Assembly: GCA_036345935.2 (NCBI GenBank)
Contig: JADWOT020000003.1
Span: forward strand, 11,547,091 to 11,611,090
Source: Taenia hydatigena
Lineage: Eukaryota; Platyhelminthes; Cestoda; Cyclophyllidea; Taeniidae
DNA: 64,000 bases
Direction: 5' to 3'
Position numbers and translations under genes: made by a program. This document shows, piece by piece, positions 57,992 through 64,000 of the stretch. The notes beneath the pieces were generated by a model, which saw only the letters and a program-made list of their open reading frames with translations, made no database searches and was not told where the DNA came from. Positions within the stretch are counted from its first letter, which is position 1; each line of letters starts with the position of its first letter.

Positions 57992-60783
57992 ATGACCTAC
58001 ACCGAGTCTACCACAGTCATTGTTTCTCGCTTCATTTTGGTCCCCGAATTATCTCTCTGCCTTATTTGGATCATCCTCATTACTATTTATTCTGTTTATT
58101 GGCAAATCGTGCGCACCTCTGCGACACCTTCGCCAAATCTTCGTTCGCCTCCACATGAAGAACCGTCAGCATCCTCACGAGAACTCAGCCTTTGTAGGGG
58201 TGAGTTGCGAACAATTCTGTAATAAATCGCATAATATATGAAGTAGTCAAGTATTTGCTGAAGTCAAGTTAAGCCTCAAATACTTACTCACAGGCAGCTA
58301 GCATGGATTTATTATTCCAATCATCGGTATGCGCTTGGCACAGAAGCAGTCCGCTTCATGTTGTCTCAAACATCTTCGATGACTGGACATAAGAATTGAG
58401 CGCACGAGTAGCATTGTCTGACAGACCAGAAGTCGTGGGACTGGATCGCTACATTGTTATTAGGCGAATGCAGTGTGGAAGAAGCGTGCGCTGGCTCTAG
58501 TCACCATTGCAATATGCTCGATGTGAAGACTGCTCAATGGAGATCTTGATAGTGTCCCCTCCGTGTGGATGAGACTGACGACATTCGTCACCCCGATGAA
58601 GGGAGAGGGTGTGCGCAGAAGAAGAGAAGCAGATGACGCAGACAACGCAGGTGTTCTCCAATACATTTAGGGTACTTCATAGGGATGGGTGCGTGTGTAT
58701 GTCTTCAAGTGCACTGCTGAACTTGTGCAACTTAGACACGGTAGACAGTAGAAATCCTCCCATGGTAAGATGACCATGCGAAGTGTTGATGTACATGCCT
58801 TTGAAGATGTGCACAAGTGAGGCCAGTTAATAATCGCCTGCACGATGTGTCTTGCATAGCGTAGTTGTCAATGCTGCGAAAAGTAGACCCTATCTGATTA
58901 AACAAGTAGAGCCTGACATTGGCGGCACAGTAGTTTGCTGTATGGGATGATGCAGAACGAGGAATCTGCTTGTCATTGTAGACCTTAGGGAAGTTTGTTG
59001 CACAGAAGAGTTGATACAAGAGGATGATGATGATGACGCTCATGAGGAGGAGGAGGAGAAGGAGGATGGAGAGAAGGAGAAGGAGGAGCAAGAGAAGAAC
59101 GTTGAAGCCATCCAATTTTGCGGCCCATTCTGTTACACAGAAGGAGCTGAACAGTTCCGTAAGTGTAGCCTTGCCTTGTCTTGCCTTCTAGTTCAATTTC
59201 ATTTTTCTCTATGCATTGCGCACCGTTCACGTAATAGTTGATGACGACTGTATTTACTAAAGCATTGAAGCGATGAGCGGAAAGATGTTCGAATCACATA
59301 GCGTACGTAGATTGAGTAGTGTGGCGTTGGTGTGGTGACAGAGGTGTGAGAACCCAAACTACAAGACGAGCTTTTACACACGTTGTAGTGATGCCCCAAT
59401 GCGTTTCTTCCTTGGACATCCTCAATTCGCATGGTGGCAATTACCTAGTCGTGAGGAGTCGCATCGCTAGGGAGGATTCCAATCTCTCCCTCTTGGTTTC
59501 AGTGCCCCCTTTTGGTAAGAACAAGTAACCCATGAGTACACATCGTCTCAATGTCGTGTGTTGTCACCGTTTGGTGTATCTTCTTTACTTACCAAGCTGA
59601 CTCGACTGGGAATGTCCTGTTGTGCTTTTGTTTGCTTTAGTATTCCCGCCTCCCGGTGCATATCCTGTCCAGATCGTAGATTATTTTGAAGATGATGATG
59701 ATGGTTCGTCATTTGAGTGGCTTGTGCGCAGTTGGTCTGACGGCGGAGGTGACAGCTCAGGTGGATGTACAGCTGGAAGGCTTAAATGTAGGCATGTTGT
59801 TCGAGTGTGTGTGCATGAGGATGATGGCAGACGTGGTGCTTTGAATCCGAGGCAGATAAAGAACGGAGAGGAAGTGGAACTTAGCAGTATTGAGGAAGGC
59901 AGCACGATAAAGAACGAAGATGGGAGCAGAAATAGAGAGGAGAAGAAAGAAAACAAGGAGGCGGAGGAGCAGGAGGAGGAGGAGGAAGATGAGAAGGAGG
60001 AGGAGGAGGAGGAGGAGGAGGAGGAGGAGGAGGAGGAGGAGGAGGAGAGGAGAGAGGAGGAAGGAGGAGGAGGAGGAGGGAGGAGGAGGAGGAGGAAGGA
60101 GGAGAGGAGAAGGAGGAGGAGGAGGAGGAGAGGAGGAGAAGGAGGAGGAGAGGAGGAGGAGGAGAAGAGGAGGAGGAGGAGGAGGAGGAGAAGGAGGAGG
60201 AGGAGAGAGGAGGAGGAGAGGGGAGGAGAGGAAGGAGGAGGAGGAGGAGGAGGAGGAGAAGGAGAAGGAGGAGGAGGAGGAGGAGGAGGAGGAGGAGGAG
60301 GAGGAGGAGGAGGAGGAGGAGGAGGAGGAGGAGGAGAAGGAGGAAGAGGAGGAGGAAGAGGAGGAAAAGGATAGGAAGGCTGAGGTGGAGCGGAAGGTCG
60401 AGGATGCAGAGGAGGATAAGAAGAAGAGAGAAGGTGGAAATGAGATGGTAGATGAATGGAGGCCTCTAAAAATGAAGGATAAAATAGAGGCAATGGCGAT
60501 GGTGAAGGCGGAGTTGAGAACAAACACGGAGGATGTGGAGAAGTATCAAGATCAGGAAATTGGAGAAAAGGGTGAAGAGAGGCTGGTGAATGTGGACGAT
60601 AGTATGGAGGTGGGAGTGGCGGAGGCGAAAGGTGAGATGAAGGAAGAAGAAACGAAGACAAAAGGAGAGGGAACAAGAAGAGGCCTAGGGTGGTTAAAGC
60701 GCTTTCAAGCGCGTATAAAGAACCGTCTTCGACTTCCTCGACGCCATGTGCGTGGTAGGAAGAAAACAGAACTATTAAAATGA
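57992..60783 (+). CDS. Probable multi-exon gene: single-pass membrane protein with acidic regions
   Basis: Four exons can be joined with matching phase. Exon 1 57992-58199 starts at ATG and has a membrane segment LSLCLIWIILITIYSVYW near residues 24-41 with no cleavage site, suggesting a type II anchor; donor AGGG|GTGAGT. Exon 2 59006-59158 is acidic (QEDDDDDAHEEEEEKEDGEK) and ends IQFCGPFCYTEGAEQF; donor GTAAGT. Exon 3 59389-59514 includes DILNSHGGNYLVVRSRIARE; donor GTAAGA. Exon 4 begins 59641 after a strong acceptor with FPPPGAYPVQIVDYFEDDDD and runs into the GGA tract. All introns are phase 1, and exons 2 and 3 are multiples of three (153 and 126 nt). Without a frame change the frame ends at 60374; with one, it would reach a charged tail ending at 60783. 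An alternative acceptor for exon 2 at 58980 keeps the same phase. Family not recognised. Confidence 0.42.
59936..60381 (+). repeat. Long purine tract, imperfect (GGA)n / (GAG)n
   Basis: About 440 bases almost entirely of A and G on the plus strand, mostly GGA units with single-base slips. Open in several frames as poly-Glu, poly-Arg or poly-Gly, and on the other strand as poly-Ser/Pro/Leu. The frame carrying the acidic coding sequence before the tract differs from the frame carrying charged coding-like sequence after it. Such tracts are prone to length change, triplex or G-rich structures, and to assembly error. Confidence 0.95.
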
Positions 60784-61554
60784 GGAAGCGAAGAACAGAT
60801 TGATATTAGTTAAATCACACTACCATAAGCTTTTGGGAGGCTTTCGAAGCTCGGTTCATCAACTTCAGCTAAATTTTCTTCCTATCTTGTGTCTTGAAGA
60901 CAAGAAAGTCTTTGCGAGTGTGATACACATTCGATATATTGTGAGTTATCAGTGGGCTTGAATGTACATGACACCACTACTGGGACAAGAGGTATGCAGT
61001 GGATTGTGTGAGAACCTCCGGTGATGCTGCTGGAATCATCTACTTTGCTTAGGACCCCATCATCACGCTACGGCACCTAAGCATTCCGCATGAAATGGCA
61101 GGAATTTATCGGTGACTGGTTTCAATCCCGGTTGCGGCCATCCAGTCGAAGGACGCAGAGTGGTGAAGAAAGAGGCGACTTCTTATTAATTTTGTCACCT
61201 ATTCAGTGTTTTGCGACGAAACGGGAGAATCGCCGACACCTAAATTCACACCTTTGCTTGTTGTCGACTCGACGTTTGATGCGCTCTGCTGTAAAGCCTG
61301 CTGCATGAGTAGCACTGAGAGCTGTGCCGCAATGCTACGACTTCCACAGGAACTAACCACCATGAAAAGAAACAGATGAGCGTCACGATTCCTCCAACAC
61401 CTGAAATAGGGTGGATGTTGTCAGTGAAGCAGTATCAAGACACTCACCTCAACAGGTGGCCTTAAACTAAGCTTCCTTTGTCGCATTTCTAATGCCACCC
61501 AGCGTGATGTGCGCAAGTTCAAATTAAATGCATGGAACCCTCCGTCAACTGTGA
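60784..61554. other. No supported gene
   Basis: Probable 3' flank of the preceding gene. No AATAAA immediately after 60783 was found; only short frames. Confidence 0.5.
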
Positions 61555-61797
61555 ACTAGGTGGCATCCTCCTCAGAGTGTACCTTCATCAATCCTATCAA
61601 TTGCAGCTTATGCGATCATCCATTCTTTTGTTCATTCACTCTTGAAGAGCCAAGTGGAACACCTCGCCAATGACGGCAACAATTGCATACATGTATATCA
61701 AAGCACCAACTCTTTGAAGGTAGACGAGTACGCTGCAGATGCGGTGATGGACAACGCGTCTGATAAGTGCAAGTCCGCCTGCCTCCGCCGTGGATGA
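61555..61797 (+). CDS. Open, coding-like segment, unknown
   Basis: Eighty codons open between stops at 61552 and 61795, including SLLKSQVEHLANDGNN, STNSLKVDEYAADAVMDN and DKCKSACLRRG. No initiating ATG at the 5' end, so an internal or terminal exon would be needed; a possible donor lies within (TTGAAG|GTAGAC). A second coding-like frame follows one base out of phase (VDDAPCVAVSHPWAMSEDLA), which suggests a frameshifted remnant. Not recognised. Confidence 0.25.
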   Translation, partial: TRWHPPQSVPSSILSIAAYAIIHSFVHSLLKSQVEHLANDGNNCIHVYQSTNSLKVDEYAADAVMDNASDKCKSACLRRG

Positions 61798-64000
61798 TGC
61801 GCCTTGTGTCGCAGTCTCCCATCCATGGGCTATGTCTGAAGATCTGGCATCGCGCCTACTGCAGCGAACTGTGTGTGCCGCCTAAGGGGCCGCTAGTGCT
61901 CCTTGCTAAGGCTCCGTTCAAGCGCAAAACCAATCACGGCAAGATGAACCAGGTCATGCATGCGATTTTAACACACTAGCGATGTGTGCAGCCATCCGAG
62001 CAGCGCTCTCGTCGTATGCCTTTGGTCGTAGCACTAGAGTTGTACCATACTCCGCTGAGGGTGACACATGCCGTTGCCACCCACATATGAAGACTGTGTA
62101 CACCCCTATGCTGCTTTACGTTTCGGTGTAGCGGGTCGAGGTTCCATGCACCACCATGTCAAGACTTATAGTCTTGGAACGTGTGTGCAAATTCATTACT
62201 ACTGCAAAAGGCTAAATAGCTCGTAGAGAAGAGGCTTTGTTATGCAGCATTTGCATTGGGGTAGAAAATAATTGTGCCGAGGTGGAGTTTTAGTTTGGCA
62301 CTCTCATACAAGCTGTCTGATGGTCAGATGATCACTATTGATAACGCAGAAACATGGTGACGACATGAAGATAGGGGTGGCGTCGCCTCCCTATCATCCA
62401 CTTGTTGTTTGCATTCCATTCAAAAATGAGCCTCACCACTGAAGGCAATCCAACCACCATTACTGATTCTAAATCGAGTGTGTAGGAAGCGTCTGAACAG
62501 TACCTCGTGGTGCAATACTGCATTCGGTGAGAAAAAGTGAAAAATTATCATCGGTTCGCAAAAGAGCCACCTAGTATTGTTACCAAAGAAACCCACCAGC
62601 TTTGGCCTACACCAGTGCATTCTACATCACAATGTCGAGCAACTGCGACGCAGAAGCTTCTTCATTCTACCTCATCCATTTTGTCGAAATAGTGCGCATC
62701 GCAGAGCCCGTGTTCCTAAGTTATCATTGCTGTTTAAGAGAATTGCCTTGAACGCGCACCGAGAAAAACCACCAGCCAGGCTTTGCTGCTGATCAACTCC
62801 GTGCCAATATGACGAGAAGAAGGAGCACGACGCCAACTTGGTTCTATCTTCGCTTCCTAGCTAAAGCAATACCCATTTCACAGTTTGCGGACCATAATTG
62901 TTGTTTTGCACCAGTACTGACTGCATCGCACATGCATCGAAGACAACCACTAGTCATGGCCCAATTCCAATCAAACTTGCATCGAAATGGCAAGCGACTG
63001 AGAAGCAGCGTCTTCCTTCTTCTAAGTCAGTCTTTCATCTTTTTACCTTTTCATCCACGAATCCACGCGTGCAATCATTAAGGCCCATTCCGTCCATTGT
63101 GAATAAAGCTCTAATTGTATATAATACTTTGTAGTGAATCTTGTTGCCTTACACCATTGCAAATTACAAGGATTCATTCACCTTACTGAGCACAAGTGCC
63201 GTAAACAACTAGCAAACCCCTTATGCTAGAGCCAAACAGACACCTTATCAGTCCATGCATGTTGATGCATTAGTGGTCTCCACGTGTCTTCTCCTTCTAA
63301 AACCCATGCAAACATGCAAATCATGGCAAATTACTGATTTCGTCAAAGAAACACGCAAATCTTGTTGGTCACTACTGAATAAACATAGTTGCAGACAGAA
63401 GGGTCAAGTTAGTGGCTTATTTGAATTGTACTATTAGAAGGTTTGTGTGACTGGTTGCAAAACAAACTGCACGATATAAACTGTGATCGAGGTGGTCATG
63501 TAATAAGATGGCATCTTTTACAAAATTACTCTAAGTGGATGTCACTTAGCCAAGACGAAGCAGTCTACCTTCTCTCCTCATAAGCACTGCTTGGAATTGG
63601 ACTTGGTGATAAATATGTGTACTAAATCGATAACAACAAAAATACACTAGTCAGTGTGGGCAGACGTGCCAGGCTCAGCGTGACCAAGACGTAAGTTCTG
63701 AGGAGGTTGTAGCAACGCTGCTAAAAGCTATCTTACGCCAGGCAGCATCGAGGAAGTGAAGCTGGTTAAGCATCAACCGTACAGCCGTAATGGCGCCGCG
63801 TCACTTTTGTGTTAAGCATAAAATAAACAGGGAGAGGTGAGAGAACACATGAGGACAGATGGCTAGGTGAGGGACTAAGCAGAGGATTCGTTGGGAAGGG
63901 TTCATGCCTTACTTGAAGGGATCCACAAGCCGGAAGTGGAAAAATAACTACTCTGTACCTTCAGAGGGACGCGAAATCACTTGTTAGTAAAAGGCTACGA
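61798..64000. other. No supported gene
   Basis: Several ATG frames of 70-90 codons (for example 62809-63081) without motifs, splice context or homologues in the window. No RNA gene or repeat noticed. Confidence 0.5.

Noticed and set aside
59681..60676. Very long minus-strand open frames rich in Ser, Pro and Leu
   Set aside because: They are the complement of the GGA tract, which has no stops in any frame; composition is entirely explained by the repeat.
1..64000. CRISPR arrays, prokaryotic operons, prophage or intact transposons
   Set aside because: No regularly spaced direct repeats, no Shine-Dalgarno-linked gene strings, no integrase, transposase or reverse-transcriptase motif was recognised on either strand.

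Overview
The window reads as animal nuclear DNA. There are no operons or bacterial promoters and no long intact reading frames. I see GT-AG splice signals, a TATA box and AATAAA around a small gene, a eukaryotic tRNA-Met gene and a tRNA-derived SINE head. A pseudogene of the eukaryotic recombination protein RAD54 appears to carry a remnant intron of about 43 nt. Introns that short suggest a compact invertebrate genome; a flatworm is my guess, but nothing here proves it. Gene density is low and most of the window is intergenic or decayed.

Layout. (1) 1-8.2 kb: mostly featureless, with one exon candidate (6.26 kb), a SINE head and tRNA-Met(CAU). (2) 8.2-32.3 kb: one large, partly eroded palindrome. 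Its core arms (18606-23045 and 23151-27593) are nearly identical and separated by only 105 bp. The arms continue outwards, more diverged, to 8.2 kb on the left and 32.3 kb on the right. About 6.8 kb is present only in the left arm and about 1.3 kb only in the right. Both arms carry a RAD54 C-terminal motor pseudogene, sharing the same premature stops. (3) 32.3-57.3 kb: a second inverted duplication, 32.3-43.1 against 50.6-57.3, starting within about 15 bp of the end of the first. The right arm lacks two long blocks through deletions with 3-bp microhomology, one of which fuses an unrelated 5' part onto a copy of a small secreted-protein gene. The probably intact version of that gene is at 42.8 kb. 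A 7.5 kb spacer separates the arms. (4) 57.9-60.8 kb: a probable multi-exon gene for a single-pass membrane protein with acidic segments; every intron I can place is phase 1, and a long GGA tract interrupts its 3' part. (5) 60.8-64 kb: gene-poor.

The genes do not form a pathway. What unites the region is its architecture: chained inverted duplications, patchy arm identity suggesting arm-to-arm gene conversion, and several decayed gene fragments. That resembles the ampliconic, degenerate DNA of sex-limited, B-chromosome or pericentromeric regions, but this is inference. Identities quoted were judged by eye, not computed.
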